NCBI RefSeq assembly: GCF_000935045.1
Contig: NZ_JYKS01000033.1
Location: 1 to 64,000 of the forward strand
Source: Pseudomonas sp. 10-1B
GTDB taxonomy: Bacteria; Pseudomonadota; Gammaproteobacteria; Pseudomonadales; Pseudomonadaceae
Length of the DNA: 64,000 bases
Direction of reading: 5' to 3'
In this document: positions 26,960 through 35,925 of the stretch, piece after piece
How the letters are laid out: the number at the start of each line of letters is the position of its first letter
Position numbering within the stretch: position 1 is the stretch's first letter
Position numbers and translations under genes: made by a program
The notes under the pieces: generated by a model
Databases searched by the model: none
What the model saw: only the letters and a program-made list of their open reading frames with translations
What the model was told of the DNA's origin: nothing

Positions 26960-27277
26960 TCAGCTGGCGCTGACTTTCAGGCCGACCAGGCCGGTAATGA
27001 TCAGCGCCACGCTGACCAGCCGTACCAGGGCCATGGACTCGCCGAACAGGATGATGCCAGCGATCACCGTACCGACGGCGCCGACACCGGTCCAGATGGC
27101 ATAGGCGGTGCCCAGCGGCAGTTCCTTCATGGCCAGGCCCAGCAGGCCGAGGCTGATGGCCATGGCGGCGACGGTGAGTACAGTGGGAAGTGGCTTGCTG
27201 AAGCCGTCGGTGTATTTCAGGCCGACGGCCCAGCCGACCTCGAACAGGCCGGCGAAGCACAGGATGATCCAGGACAT
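26960..27277 (-). CDS. sugE: Guanidinium exporter Gdx (SugE), SMR family
   Basis: A 105-aa four-helix small multidrug resistance protein with the membrane Glu near residue 13 (LFEVGWAVGLKYTDGF) and IWTGVGAVGTVIAGI, features of the Gdx subtype that exports guanidinium in exchange for protons. A two-hairpin guanidine-II riboswitch lies directly before it, which supports guanidinium as the substrate. GGAGGG precedes the ATG. It converges on the LplT-PlsC gene with a 9-bp gap. Confidence 0.93.
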   Translation of the reverse strand: MSWIILCFAGLFEVGWAVGLKYTDGFSKPLPTVLTVAAMAISLGLLGLAMKELPLGTAYAIWTGVGAVGTVIAGIILFGESMALVRLVSVALIITGLVGLKVSAS

Positions 27278-27302
27278 GGTGCGCCCTCCATCGTTGCGAA
27301 TG

Positions 27303-27355
27303 ATGGGGCCGTCCCCGGAGTGGTCACGCGGTGCGTCGTGAGGTCGTCCTCACAG
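27303..27355 (-). promoter_or_regulatory. Guanidine-II riboswitch (mini-ykkC)
   Basis: Read on the minus strand, the first hairpin is GTGAGG-ACGA-CCTCAC (27338-27353) and the second is GGGG-ACGG-CCCC (27305-27316). Both have the ACGR tetraloop that defines this class. The second lies about 27 bases before the sugE ATG and near its GGAGGG ribosome site, so guanidine binding should allow translation. Confidence 0.9.
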
Positions 27356-27401
27356 TGGGCAACATGGTGCACACCTGCAGCCTTCCGGGCAAGCCTGTAC
27401 C

Positions 27402-27563
27402 GGCCCTATCGCCGGCAAGCCAGCTCCCACAGGATCACCACAATGCCCGAGCCCGTGCTAATCCTGTGGGAGCCGGCTTGCCGGCGATAGGGCCAGTACA
27501 GGCAACATCCATTTCCAAGCCAGCGGTGATCCCTGTGGGAGCGGGCAAGCCCGCGAAGAGGCC
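27402..27563. repeat. REP pair plus an extra REP
   Basis: An inverted pair of TGGCTTGCCGGC type lies at 27402-27494, with a single GGGC-type REP at 27532-27563 right behind the BASS gene's stop. Confidence 0.88.
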
Positions 27564-27576
27564 CGTACAGGCGCCA

Positions 27577-28542
27577 TCAATGCCTGGCCGGCTCCACGCC
27601 TTCAGCCTCGACCGCAGGCTCACCCATACGCCGGAACCAAGTCGACAACAGCGCCCCGGAAATATTGTGCCAAACGCTGAACAACGCACTCGGCACCGCC
27701 GCCAGGGGTGAGAAGTGCGCTGCCGCCAGTGCCGCCCCCAGCCCGGAATTCTGCATGCCCACCTCCAGCGCCAGCGATTTGCGCTGGGCCAGTGGCAGCT
27801 TGCACAGTTTGCCGGTCAGGTAGCCGAGCAAATAGCCAAAGCTGTTGTGCAGCATCACCACCGCCATGATCAGCAGCCCCGACTCGGCGATCTTCGCCTG
27901 GCTGGCCGCTACCACCGCGCACACGATCATCACGATGCTCACCACCGACACCAGCGGCAGCACCTGCACCGCCGCCTGCACCCGGGCACCGAGCAAGCGC
28001 TGGGCCAGTACGCCGAGCACGATCGGCAGCATCACCAGCTGCAGGATCGACCAGAACATGTCCATGAAGGACACCGGCAACCAGGCCGAGGCCAGGAACC
28101 AGATCAATGCCGGGGTCAGCAGCGGCGCCAGCAGGGTGGTGACCGCCGCGATCGCCACCGCCAGCGCCAGGTCGCCCCGCGACAGCCAGACCATCACGTT
28201 CGACGCCGTGCCGCTTGGGCAGCAGCCGACCAGAATCACGCCCACGGCGATTTCCGGCGGCAGGTGGAACAGCTGGCATAGCAGCCAGGCCATGCCCGGC
28301 ATGATCACGAAATGCGCGACCACCCCCAGCATCACCCGCCAGGGCTGGCGGGCGAGGGCGGCGAAGTCGTCGAGCTTGAGGGTAAGGCCCATGCCGAACA
28401 TCACCAGGCCCAGCAGCGGCACGATGGCGACCTTGAGGGCGATGAACCATTGCGGTTGCAGGAAGGCCAGCACGGCGAACACCAGCACCCACAGGGCGAA
28501 GGTATTGCCGACGAAGCGGCTTAAGGCGGCGAGGGCACGCAT
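27577..28542 (-). CDS. Bile acid:sodium symporter (BASS) family transporter
   Basis: A 321-aa inner-membrane protein with about 9-10 hydrophobic segments and the BASS signature GCCPSGTASNVMVWLSRGD near residue 106 and EVGMQNSGLGAALA near 265. Members import organic acids such as pantoate or pyruvate-like compounds with sodium. The ATG at 28542 has AAGGAC upstream and is preferred to a TTG six bases earlier. The substrate is not known. Confidence 0.88.
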   Translation of the reverse strand: MRALAALSRFVGNTFALWVLVFAVLAFLQPQWFIALKVAIVPLLGLVMFGMGLTLKLDDFAALARQPWRVMLGVVAHFVIMPGMAWLLCQLFHLPPEIAVGVILVGCCPSGTASNVMVWLSRGDLALAVAIAAVTTLLAPLLTPALIWFLASAWLPVSFMDMFWSILQLVMLPIVLGVLAQRLLGARVQAAVQVLPLVSVVSIVMIVCAVVAASQAKIAESGLLIMAVVMLHNSFGYLLGYLTGKLCKLPLAQRKSLALEVGMQNSGLGAALAAAHFSPLAAVPSALFSVWHNISGALLSTWFRRMGEPAVEAEGVEPARH

Positions 28543-28584
28543 GGGCAAGTCCTTTTATATTTATGAATTCAAGAGTTTCACTGA

Positions 28585-28658
28585 CCCTTTCGCGGGCAAG
28601 CCCGCTCCTACAAAGGTACGACGATCCCTCGTAGGAGCGGGCTTGCCCGCGAAAGGGC
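28585..28658. repeat. REP pair (GGGC type)
   Basis: Inverted TCGCGGGCAAGCCCGCTCCT cores with a short spacer between the BASS gene and rdgC. Confidence 0.9.
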
Positions 28659-28709
28659 CGGTACTGGCAAAAAATGACTTTCAGGCCAGCACCGGCATTT
28701 CAAGACACA

Positions 28710-29630
28710 TCAGACCCCTTGCGGAATCTCCTCGCCACCCAGCGCTTCGAACAGCACCGGCAGGAACTCGGCAAAGGTCATCATCATCAGCTGGAAGCTG
28801 GCATCGAACTGCTGCGCAGCCTCATCACCACCATCCTGCTCGGCCTGCTCCTGCAGCAGTTCTTCGAACTTCAGGCGCTTGATCACCATCTTGTCATCGA
28901 GAATGAACGACAGCTTGTCCTGCCAGGCCAGAGCCAGCTGGGTCACTACCTTGCCAGTGCTCAGGTGCAGCTGGATTTCCTCGCTGGTCAGGTCCTGGCG
29001 CTTGCAGCGCACGATACCGCCGTCTTCGGCAGTGTCGCGCAGTTCGCACTCGTCCAGCACATAGAAGCCTTCGGCGGCTTGCTGCGACTTGACCCAGTCG
29101 GTCATGGTGGCGGTTGGCGCGATTTTCACTGTGGCCGGGCGCACCGGCAGCGAACCCATCACTTCACGCAGGGTCGACAGCAGGTCTTCGGCACGCTTGG
29201 CGCTGGCCGAGTTGACCAGGATCACGCCCTGGCGCGGGGCGATGGCGGCGAAGATCATCGAGCGGCGGATGAACGCACGCGGCAGGAAGGCCTGGATGAT
29301 CTCGTCCTTGATCTGGTCGCGTTCCTTTTTGTAGACCTTGCGCATCTGCTCGGTCTCGATCTCTTCGACCTTTTCCTTGACCGCGTCGTTGACCACGCTG
29401 CTAGGCAGGATGCGTTCTTCTTTACGTGCCGCAATCAGCAGGTACTCACCGCTGACATGCACCAGGGGAGCGTCTTCGCCTTTGCCGAACGGCGCGACGA
29501 AACCATAGGTGGTCAGCTCCTGGCTGGCGCAGGGGCGGGCCGGCTTGCTGGCCAGGGCGGCTTCCAGCGCTTCAGCCTCGAACGGGACATCCTGGGTCAG
29601 GCGGTAGGTCAGCAGGTTCTTGAACCACAT
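28710..29630 (-). CDS. rdgC: Recombination-associated protein RdgC
   Basis: RdgC is a ring-shaped DNA-binding dimer that restrains RecA. The 306-aa protein matches the family length, begins MWFKNLLTYRLTQ, and has SRKMKWPG-like region replaced by the usual Pseudomonas pattern; the conserved GFVAPFG and RQGVILVNSASAKRAEDLL stretches are present. GGAGAG lies before the ATG at 29630. It is monocistronic, upstream of a tRNA operon on the other strand. Confidence 0.93.
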   Translation of the reverse strand: MWFKNLLTYRLTQDVPFEAEALEAALASKPARPCASQELTTYGFVAPFGKGEDAPLVHVSGEYLLIAARKEERILPSSVVNDAVKEKVEEIETEQMRKVYKKERDQIKDEIIQAFLPRAFIRRSMIFAAIAPRQGVILVNSASAKRAEDLLSTLREVMGSLPVRPATVKIAPTATMTDWVKSQQAAEGFYVLDECELRDTAEDGGIVRCKRQDLTSEEIQLHLSTGKVVTQLALAWQDKLSFILDDKMVIKRLKFEELLQEQAEQDGGDEAAQQFDASFQLMMMTFAEFLPVLFEALGGEEIPQGV

Positions 29631-29797
29631 GAGGGGCAATCTCTCCTTAATGCATAAGGCGGGCATTATTCTCCGAGCGGTGGTCTGAGGCCAGCCCTGT
29701 CGCAGTGCCACTAGCCGTTTATGGCGCAAAGAAACGCCCGGCAACGCTAGGTCTTTGAAAGACATGAGGTTTTTTTTGAAAAAAGTTCAAAAAGTGC

Positions 29798-29826
29798 TTG
29801 CCAGGGTGCAGGGCCATCCGTAGAAT
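29798..29826 (+). promoter_or_regulatory. Sigma-70 promoter of the first tRNA operon
   Basis: TTGCCA (29798-29803) and TAGAAT (29821-29826) are spaced exactly 17 bp, followed by a GC-rich discriminator as in stringently controlled stable RNA promoters. Confidence 0.8.
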
Positions 29827-29846
29827 GCGCGCCACACCGAGACGAA

Positions 29847-29922
29847 GGGTGATTAGCTCAGCCGGGAGAGCATCTGCCTTACAAGCAGAGGGTCGGCGGT
29901 TCGATCCCGTCATCACCCACCA
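29847..29922 (+). tRNA. tRNA-Val (TAC)
   Basis: A 76-nt cloverleaf with encoded CCA. The anticodon stem TCTGC/GCAGA holds loop CTTACAA, giving anticodon TAC; the T-loop GGTTCGATCC is present. Confidence 0.97.
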
Positions 29923-29935
29923 CTCGATGTATAGC

Positions 29936-30012
29936 GCAGCGGTAGTTCAGTCGGTTAGAATACCGGCCTGTCACGCCGGGGGTCGCGGGTTCGAGTCCCG
30001 TCCGCTGCGCCA
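29936..30012 (+). tRNA. tRNA-Asp (GTC)
   Basis: A 77-nt cloverleaf with encoded CCA. The anticodon stem CCGGC/GCCGG holds CTGTCAC, giving GTC. It sits 13 bp after tRNA-Val. Confidence 0.97.
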
Positions 30013-30055
30013 TATTCCACTTCCAGGGCCCACTGAACACCCGGAAGTAACAAAG

Positions 30056-30084
30056 AAAGCGACCTTAGGGTCGCTTTTTTTTTT
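30056..30084 (+). terminator. Terminator of the first tRNA operon
   Basis: Stem AGCGACC/GGTCGCT with a TTAG loop and a ten-T tract. Confidence 0.92.
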
Positions 30085-30135
30085 GTGCCTGATTTTTGGC
30101 ATTTCATCGAAGTTTGCAAAAACTTCGATAAGTGC

Positions 30136-30164
30136 TTGCCAGAGCGTCAAGTCGCCCGTAGAAT
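30136..30164 (+). promoter_or_regulatory. Sigma-70 promoter of the second tRNA operon
   Basis: TTGCCA (30136-30141) and TAGAAT (30159-30164), again with 17-bp spacing; a duplicate of the promoter 338 bp upstream. Confidence 0.8.
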
Positions 30165-30185
30165 GCGCGCCACACCGAGACACAT

Positions 30186-30261
30186 GGGTGATTAGCTCAG
30201 CCGGGAGAGCATCTGCCTTACAAGCAGAGGGTCGGCGGTTCGATCCCGTCATCACCCACCA
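30186..30261 (+). tRNA. tRNA-Val (TAC), second copy
   Basis: Identical to the copy 339 bp upstream. Confidence 0.97.
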
Positions 30262-30274
30262 CTCGATGTATAGC

Positions 30275-30351
30275 GCAGCGGTAGTTCAGTCGGTTAGAAT
30301 ACCGGCCTGTCACGCCGGGGGTCGCGGGTTCGAGTCCCGTCCGCTGCGCCA
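30275..30351 (+). tRNA. tRNA-Asp (GTC), second copy
   Basis: Identical to the copy 339 bp upstream, with the same 13-bp intergenic spacer after tRNA-Val. Confidence 0.97.
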
Positions 30352-30394
30352 TATTCCACTTCCAGGGCCTACTGAACACCCGGAAGTCACAAAG

Positions 30395-30420
30395 AAAGCG
30401 ACCTTAGGGTCGCTTTTTTT
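30395..30420 (+). terminator. Terminator of the second tRNA operon
   Basis: Same AGCGACC/GGTCGCT stem as the first operon, followed by seven or more T. Confidence 0.92.
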
Positions 30421-30462
30421 GTTTGTGCACCCTGAGAGATTTCATCGCTTATGAAATTTTAC

Positions 30463-30582
30463 TGGGGCTGCTCTGCAGCCCTTCGCGGGCACGCCCGCTC
30501 CCACAGTAACCGCATTATCTTTCAGGAGGGCGCTGTACCTGTGGGAGCGGCCTTGTGTCGCGATAGGGGCGCAAAGCGCCCC
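30463..30582. repeat. Hybrid REP pair
   Basis: The left half is a GGGC-type core (TTCGCGGGCACGCCCGC); the right half is a CGGCCTTGTGTCGCGATAGG type. Outer arms GGGGCTGCTCTGCAGCCC and GGGGCGCAAAGCGCCCCC are hairpins of their own. It is the only mixed pair in the window. Confidence 0.82.
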
Positions 30583-30590
30583 CAGCAATT

Positions 30591-31367
30591 TCAGCGGCGA
30601 AGCTCCTCTTCGCGCAACGTCAGCACCTCAAACCCATCCTCAGTCACCGCCACCGTATGCTCCCACTGCGCCGACAAGCCATGGTCGCGGGTAATCACCG
30701 TCCAGCCATCCTTCAACGTTCGCGTCCCGCGCCCACCTTGGTTGATCATCGGCTCGATGGTGAACACCATCCCCGGCTTCAACTTCATGCCCATGCCGCG
30801 CTGGCCAACGTGTAGCACCTCAGGCCCTTCATGCATCTGCTGGCCGATGCCATGCCCGCAATACTCGCGCACCACGCTGTAGCCCGCCGCTTCGGCATGG
30901 GCCTGGATGGCATGGCCGATATCGCCCAGCGTCGCTCCAGGGCGCACCTGCTCGATGCCTTTCCACAGCGCGTCATAGGTGCTGTCGACCAAGCGTCGGG
31001 CTTCATCGCTGACTTGCCCGATGCTGTACATCTTCGACGAGTCGGCGATATAGCCGCCCTGTTCCAGGGTGATGTCGACGTTGATGATCGAGCCTTCCTT
31101 GAGCACTTCATCGACTTTGGGCACACCGTGGCACACCACATGGTCCACCGAAGTATTGAGCGAGTAGGGGAAGCCGTACTGGCCCTTGCTCGCCGGGCGG
31201 GCCTTGAGGGTGTCGACGATAAAGGCTTCGGCACGGTCGTTGATCTGCATCGTGGTCACGCCGGGACGGATGAAACCGTCGAGGTCGGCGAATACTTGGG
31301 CCAGTAGCTGGCCGGCGCGGCGCATCAGGTCGAGTTGGGCGGGGGTCTTGAGGATCACCTGGGACAT
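30591..31367 (-). CDS. map: Type I methionine aminopeptidase
   Basis: This enzyme removes the initiator Met from new proteins. The 258-aa protein carries the pita-bread metal ligands: the two Asp in NVDITLEQGGYIADSS, His in YCGHGIG, Glu in FTIEPM and Glu in WEHTVAV. It lacks N-terminal zinc fingers (type Ia). The start at 31367 has no clear ribosome site. In Pseudomonas the main map lies near rpsB and tsf, so this may be a second copy; it is divergent from nasA. Confidence 0.93.
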   Translation of the reverse strand: MSQVILKTPAQLDLMRRAGQLLAQVFADLDGFIRPGVTTMQINDRAEAFIVDTLKARPASKGQYGFPYSLNTSVDHVVCHGVPKVDEVLKEGSIINVDITLEQGGYIADSSKMYSIGQVSDEARRLVDSTYDALWKGIEQVRPGATLGDIGHAIQAHAEAAGYSVVREYCGHGIGQQMHEGPEVLHVGQRGMGMKLKPGMVFTIEPMINQGGRGTRTLKDGWTVITRDHGLSAQWEHTVAVTEDGFEVLTLREEELRR

Positions 31368-31454
31368 TGGGGAGGGCAGTTGCTCATGCTGGAATTTGCC
31401 CCAGCATAGCGCCACGGGGCGTCGGCTTGCCACCGCATGGTGCGCTGCCTGTGC

Positions 31455-31549
31455 CGGCCTCTTCGCGGGCTTGCCCGCTCCCACAGGTACATCATCACCC
31501 TGAGGCCTGGTGATATCCCTGTGGGAGCGGGCAAGCCCGCGAAGAGGCC
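31455..31549. repeat. REP pair (GGGC type)
   Basis: Inverted GCGGGCTTGCCCGC and GCGGGCAAGCCCGC cores between map and the nasA leader. Confidence 0.9.
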
Positions 31550-31589
31550 GACACAGCTGGCCCATTAATTGCTGATCCACCTTCATCCC

Positions 31590-31682
31590 GGGCCATCAAC
31601 GCCGATAGCCCACACAATTTCACGACAAAGGCGCCGTGTTGCCCAGCTTGCTTCTGCAAGCCGGGGCAGCCGGCGCCTTTTT
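31590..31682 (+). promoter_or_regulatory. nasA leader: ANTAR-type hairpin and intrinsic terminator
   Basis: A hairpin at 31590-31611 pairs GGGC/GCCC and ATC/GAT around hexaloop AACGCC, with A at loop position 1 and G at 4, the hallmark recognised by ANTAR antiterminators such as NasT. It is followed by a terminator (GGCGCCG at about 31630-31636 with CGGCGCC at 31671-31677, then five T). nasA begins 26 bp later. Read-through should need NasT, active when nitrate is present and ammonium is low. Confidence 0.78.
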
Positions 31683-31707
31683 GCATTTCCGAAAGGGGAG
31701 AGCGCCC

Positions 31708-34700
31708 ATGGCCAACAGCGAAGTACGCAGCGTCTGCCCCTATTGCGGCGTCGGTTGCGGCATCGTCATGAGCGTTGCCGATGGCAAGGTCGGCAAGGTC
31801 AGCGGCGACAAGCAGCACCCCAGCAACTTCGGCCGCCTGTGCACCAAAGGCCTTACCGCGCACCTGCCGCTGACAGCCGCCGGGCGCCTGGAAGACGCCT
31901 ATGTGCGCCAGCAGCGCAGCCAGCAACCGGCACGCACCGGCATCGACCAAGCCATCACCGCCGCCGCCACACGCTTGCGCGGCATCATCGACCAGCATGG
32001 CCCCGACGCCGTGGCCCTGTATGTGTCCGGGCAGATGTCGCTGGAGGCCCAATACCTGGCCAACAAGCTGGCCAAGGGTTTTATCCGCACCCGCTACATC
32101 GAGTCCAACTCGCGCCTGTGCATGGCCAGCGCCGGCAGCGGCTACAAGCTGTCGCTCGGTGCCGACGGCCCACCCGGCAGCTACCAGGACTTCGAGCACG
32201 CCGAGGTGTTCCTGGTGATCGGCGCCAACATGGCCGACTGCCACCCGATCCTGTTCCTGCGCATGCTCGACCGGGTCAAGGCCGGGGCCAAACTGATCGT
32301 TGTCGACCCGCGGCGCAGCGCCACCGCCGACAAGGCCGACCTGTTCCTGCAGGTGCGCCCCGGCAGCGACATGGCCTTGCTCAACGGCCTGTTGCACCTG
32401 CTGCAGCGCAATGGCCATACCGACCCCGACTTCATCGCCCGCTATACCGAAGGCTGGGACGAACTACCGGCCTTCCTCGACGACTATACCCCCGAGCGCG
32501 TAGCCGCTATCACCGGCCTGGCCGAGGCCGACATCATCAAGGCCGCCGAATGGATCGGCAGCGCCAGCGAATGGATGAGCTGCTGGACCATGGGCCTTAA
32601 CCAGAGCATCCACGGTACCTGGCACACCAACGCCATCTGCAACCTGCACCTGGCCACCGGCGCCATCTGCCGCCCCGGCAGCGGGCCATTCTCGCTGACC
32701 GGGCAGCCCAATGCCATGGGCGGCCGCGAGATGGGCTACATGGGGCCCGGCCTGCCAGGCCAGCGCTCGGCACTGGTGGCGGCGGATCGCGCCTTCGTCG
32801 AGGCGCAGTGGGGCCTGCAACCCGGCAGCCTGCGCGCGGAGGGGGGCGAGGGTACGGTGGCGCTGTTCGAGCAGATGAACAGCGGTGAGGTAAAAGCCTG
32901 CTGGATCATCTGCAGCAACCCGGTGGCCAGCGTCGCCAACCGCCAGCAGGTAATCGACGGCCTGCGCGAGGCCGAACTGGTGATCACCCAGGACGCCTTT
33001 CTCGACACCGAAACCAACCGCTATGCCGACATCCTCCTGCCAGCCGCGCTGTGGGCCGAAGGCGAGGGTGTGATGATCAACAGCGAGCGCAACCTGACCC
33101 TGATGCCGCGCGCCGTCGAACCACCGGGGCAAAGCCTGGCGGACTGGCAGATCATTGCCCGGGTCGCCTGCGCCATGGGCTACACCGAAGCCTTCGATTA
33201 CCCCGATGCCGAAGCGGTGTACGAGGAGATCCGCCGCTTCCACAACCCGGCGACTGGCTACGACCTGCGTGGCATTGGCTATGCCGAATTGCGCGAGCAG
33301 CCGCGCCAGTGGCCCTGCGCGCCAGGCCGCGACAACCCGCGCAGCCCCTTGCGCTACCGCAATGACGGCAGCAGCCAGGCGCTGCTGCATGATGCCCAGG
33401 GCGAATGCCCGGAGTTGGCCTTCCCGACGGCCAGCGGCAAGGCCCGCTTCTTCGCTCGGCCCTGGTTGCCGGCAGCGGAACTGCCGGATGCCGACTACCC
33501 CATGGTGCTGAATACCGGCCGCGTGCAGCACCAGTGGCACACCCTGACCAAGACCGGCAAGGTGCCGGCGCTGAACAAGCTGGAGCCCGGCCCCTTCGTC
33601 GAAATCCACCCTGACGATGCCACACGGCTGGGCATCGCCGAAAAGGACCAGGTGGCCATTCGCTCGCGCCGTGGCCAGGCCGTGCTGCCAGCGCGAATCA
33701 GCGACCGGGTCATGCCAGGCAACTGCTTCGCGCCATTCCACTGGAACGACCTGATCGGCGAGCAACTGGCGATCAACGCGGTGACCTGCGACGCGGTCGA
33801 CCCGCTGTCGCTGCAGCCTGCCTTCAAACACTGCGCCGTGGCCCTGGAGCGGGTCGCAGGCGAGCGCATCGAAGCCCTTGACCTGAACACCCCCACTCCG
33901 GAGCCAGCCCGCATGCCCACCGCCACCCTTTCTCGTCTGCTTGGCCTGGATACCCTGCCAGCCCCGGTGCTGGCCGAGGAAGAGCGCCATTACCTGCAAG
34001 GCTTCCTGCTGGGCCTGGACCAGGCCCACGCGGCAGGTGTGCCCAGCCTGCCGGCCAGTGCGCCGCTGGCCGCCAACCGCCGGTTGTTCGTCGACGGTTT
34101 GCTGGCCGGGCTGTTCGCCCAGCCGGCGGCACTGCCCGGTGCCATGCCGGCAGCGCCACGGCATCAGGTGCTGTGGGCCTCGCAGACCGGTAATGGCGAG
34201 CTGTTGGCCGAACGCTGTGCCGAGCGCCTGCGCGGTGCCGGCCTGGACGTGCAGCTCAGTTGCATGGAGGCGGTCAGCCCGAGCCAGTTGCAGGGCGCTG
34301 CCAGCGTAGTGCTGATCGCCAGCACCTTTGGCGATGGTGACGCACCCGACAGCGCGACGGCGTTCTGGCAGGCCTTGCAGGGCGAGGAGGGCAGCCACTG
34401 CGCCGAGCTGCCCTATGCGGTACTGGCCTTGGGCGACTCCAGTTACGATCAGTTCTGTGGCTTTGGCCGCAAGCTCGACCAACGCCTGGCCGAATTGGGT
34501 GGCCGGCGCCTGCTGCAGCGGGTGGACTGCGAGCCGGATTTCGACGAAGCCTTCGCCACCTGGCTCGAAGCCCTGCTACCCACCCTGGGCAGCGCCGCTG
34601 TACCGCCGCCGCTCAGTGAGCCTGCACCCGTGGCGGCCTACAGCAAGCAACAACCCTGGGCTGCCACCTTGCTGGAGAACCGCCTGCTCAACGGCCCAGG

Positions 34701-35733
34701 TGCCAGCAAGGAAACCCGCCAACTGGTGTTCGACCTGGGCGGCAGTGGCTTCACCTATGCCGCCGGTGATGCCCTGGGGGTGTGGCCGCGCAACTGCCCG
34801 GCCTTGGTCGACGAACTGCTGACGCTGATGCAGCTCGATGGCCAGGTACTGGTCGAGTTGAAGGGTCAACCTGCCATGCCACTGGCCGAAGCCCTGCAAA
34901 CGCAGCTGGAAATCGCCAAGGTCACGCCACAGCAGCTGCAGGAGTTCGCCAGCAATGCCGCTGACCTGCAGCGCCTGCTGCAGCCTGAATGCAAGGCCGA
35001 ACTGCAGGACTGGTTGTGGGGGCGGCAGCTGGTCGATGTGCTGCGCGCCTTCCCCCAGCAACTGCCGCTGGCCACCTGGCTCGACTTGCTCAAGCCCTTG
35101 CAGCCGCGCCTCTACTCGATCAGTTCCAGCCCGCTGGCACACCCGGGCCAAGTGCACCTGACCGTATCGACGGTGCGTTATGGCGAGCGCAAAGGCGTGT
35201 GTTCAAGCTTCCTTGCCGACCGTGCGCAGGCAGTGAAAGTGGCGATCTTCCCGCAGGTGTCGAAGCACTTCCGCCTGCCTGAAGACGACAGCGTGCCGGT
35301 GATCATGGTTGGCCCCGGTACCGGCATTGCGCCGTTCCGTGCGTTCCTCGAAGAACGGCAGGCGCGGGGGGCGAAAGGCGGCAACTGGCTGTTCTTCGGC
35401 GAACAGTACGCGGCCACCGACTTCTATTACCAGGAGCAGCTGCTGGCCTGGCAGGCGGCAGGGCACTTGCGCCTGGACACGGCGTTCTCGCGGGACCAGG
35501 CGCAGAAGATCTATGTACAGCAGCGCATGCTCGAGCAGGGCGCGCAGCTGTGGCAGTGGCTGGAGGCGGGGGCGTACTTCTATGTGTGTGGCGATGCGCA
35601 GCGCATGGCCCGGGATGTGGATGCGGCGTTGCGGGCGATCGTGGCCGAGCATGGCGGGATGGATGCGGCTGCGGCTACGGCTTATGTCGAAGGCTTGAGC
35701 AAGGCCAAGCGCTATCGGCGGGATGTGTATTGA
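31708..35733 (+). CDS. nasA: Assimilatory nitrate reductase fused to a flavodoxin/FNR reductase module
   Basis: A 1341-aa cytosolic protein that should reduce nitrate to nitrite. Residues 1-760 are a molybdopterin-bisMGD oxidoreductase with a 4Fe-4S site at Cys10, 13, 17 and 45. After a linker, residues about 815-960 are a flavodoxin domain (FMN; LWASQTGNGELLAERC, ASTFGDGDAPD) and about 985-1341 an FAD/NADPH reductase like CysJ (RLYSISSSP near 1134, GPGTGIAPFRAFLEER near 1202). Electrons thus flow NADPH-FAD-FMN-FeS-Mo in one chain. GGGGAG precedes the ATG. The leader controls it like nirB. Confidence 0.93.
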   Translation: MANSEVRSVCPYCGVGCGIVMSVADGKVGKVSGDKQHPSNFGRLCTKGLTAHLPLTAAGRLEDAYVRQQRSQQPARTGIDQAITAAATRLRGIIDQHGPDAVALYVSGQMSLEAQYLANKLAKGFIRTRYIESNSRLCMASAGSGYKLSLGADGPPGSYQDFEHAEVFLVIGANMADCHPILFLRMLDRVKAGAKLIVVDPRRSATADKADLFLQVRPGSDMALLNGLLHLLQRNGHTDPDFIARYTEGWDELPAFLDDYTPERVAAITGLAEADIIKAAEWIGSASEWMSCWTMGLNQSIHGTWHTNAICNLHLATGAICRPGSGPFSLTGQPNAMGGREMGYMGPGLPGQRSALVAADRAFVEAQWGLQPGSLRAEGGEGTVALFEQMNSGEVKACWIICSNPVASVANRQQVIDGLREAELVITQDAFLDTETNRYADILLPAALWAEGEGVMINSERNLTLMPRAVEPPGQSLADWQIIARVACAMGYTEAFDYPDAEAVYEEIRRFHNPATGYDLRGIGYAELREQPRQWPCAPGRDNPRSPLRYRNDGSSQALLHDAQGECPELAFPTASGKARFFARPWLPAAELPDADYPMVLNTGRVQHQWHTLTKTGKVPALNKLEPGPFVEIHPDDATRLGIAEKDQVAIRSRRGQAVLPARISDRVMPGNCFAPFHWNDLIGEQLAINAVTCDAVDPLSLQPAFKHCAVALERVAGERIEALDLNTPTPEPARMPTATLSRLLGLDTLPAPVLAEEERHYLQGFLLGLDQAHAAGVPSLPASAPLAANRRLFVDGLLAGLFAQPAALPGAMPAAPRHQVLWASQTGNGELLAERCAERLRGAGLDVQLSCMEAVSPSQLQGAASVVLIASTFGDGDAPDSATAFWQALQGEEGSHCAELPYAVLALGDSSYDQFCGFGRKLDQRLAELGGRRLLQRVDCEPDFDEAFATWLEALLPTLGSAAVPPPLSEPAPVAAYSKQQPWAATLLENRLLNGPGASKETRQLVFDLGGSGFTYAAGDALGVWPRNCPALVDELLTLMQLDGQVLVELKGQPAMPLAEALQTQLEIAKVTPQQLQEFASNAADLQRLLQPECKAELQDWLWGRQLVDVLRAFPQQLPLATWLDLLKPLQPRLYSISSSPLAHPGQVHLTVSTVRYGERKGVCSSFLADRAQAVKVAIFPQVSKHFRLPEDDSVPVIMVGPGTGIAPFRAFLEERQARGAKGGNWLFFGEQYAATDFYYQEQLLAWQAAGHLRLDTAFSRDQAQKIYVQQRMLEQGAQLWQWLEAGAYFYVCGDAQRMARDVDAALRAIVAEHGGMDAAAATAYVEGLSKAKRYRRDVY

Positions 35734-35780
35734 ATGCACCGGGATGGTGGCTTGTGCACTGAGAATGTGCATGCCTGTGC

Positions 35781-35867
35781 CGGCCTCTTCGCGGGCAAGC
35801 CCGCTCCTACACAGGTCTGGAAACCTGTGGAGGCCCTTGTAGGAGCGGGTTTACCCGCGAAGAGGCC
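35781..35867. repeat. REP pair (GGGC type)
   Basis: Inverted GCGGGCAAGCCCGC and GCGGGTTTACCCGC cores between nasA and the nirB leader. Confidence 0.9.
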
Positions 35868-35925
35868 AGCACAGCAAACAGGATTGGCACACTCCCTGCT
35901 TTACCCCTGATACAACAACGCCCAC

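Noticed and set aside
29798..30454. Open frame across the tRNA operon
   Set aside because: It simply reads through tRNA sequences and is repeated by the duplication.
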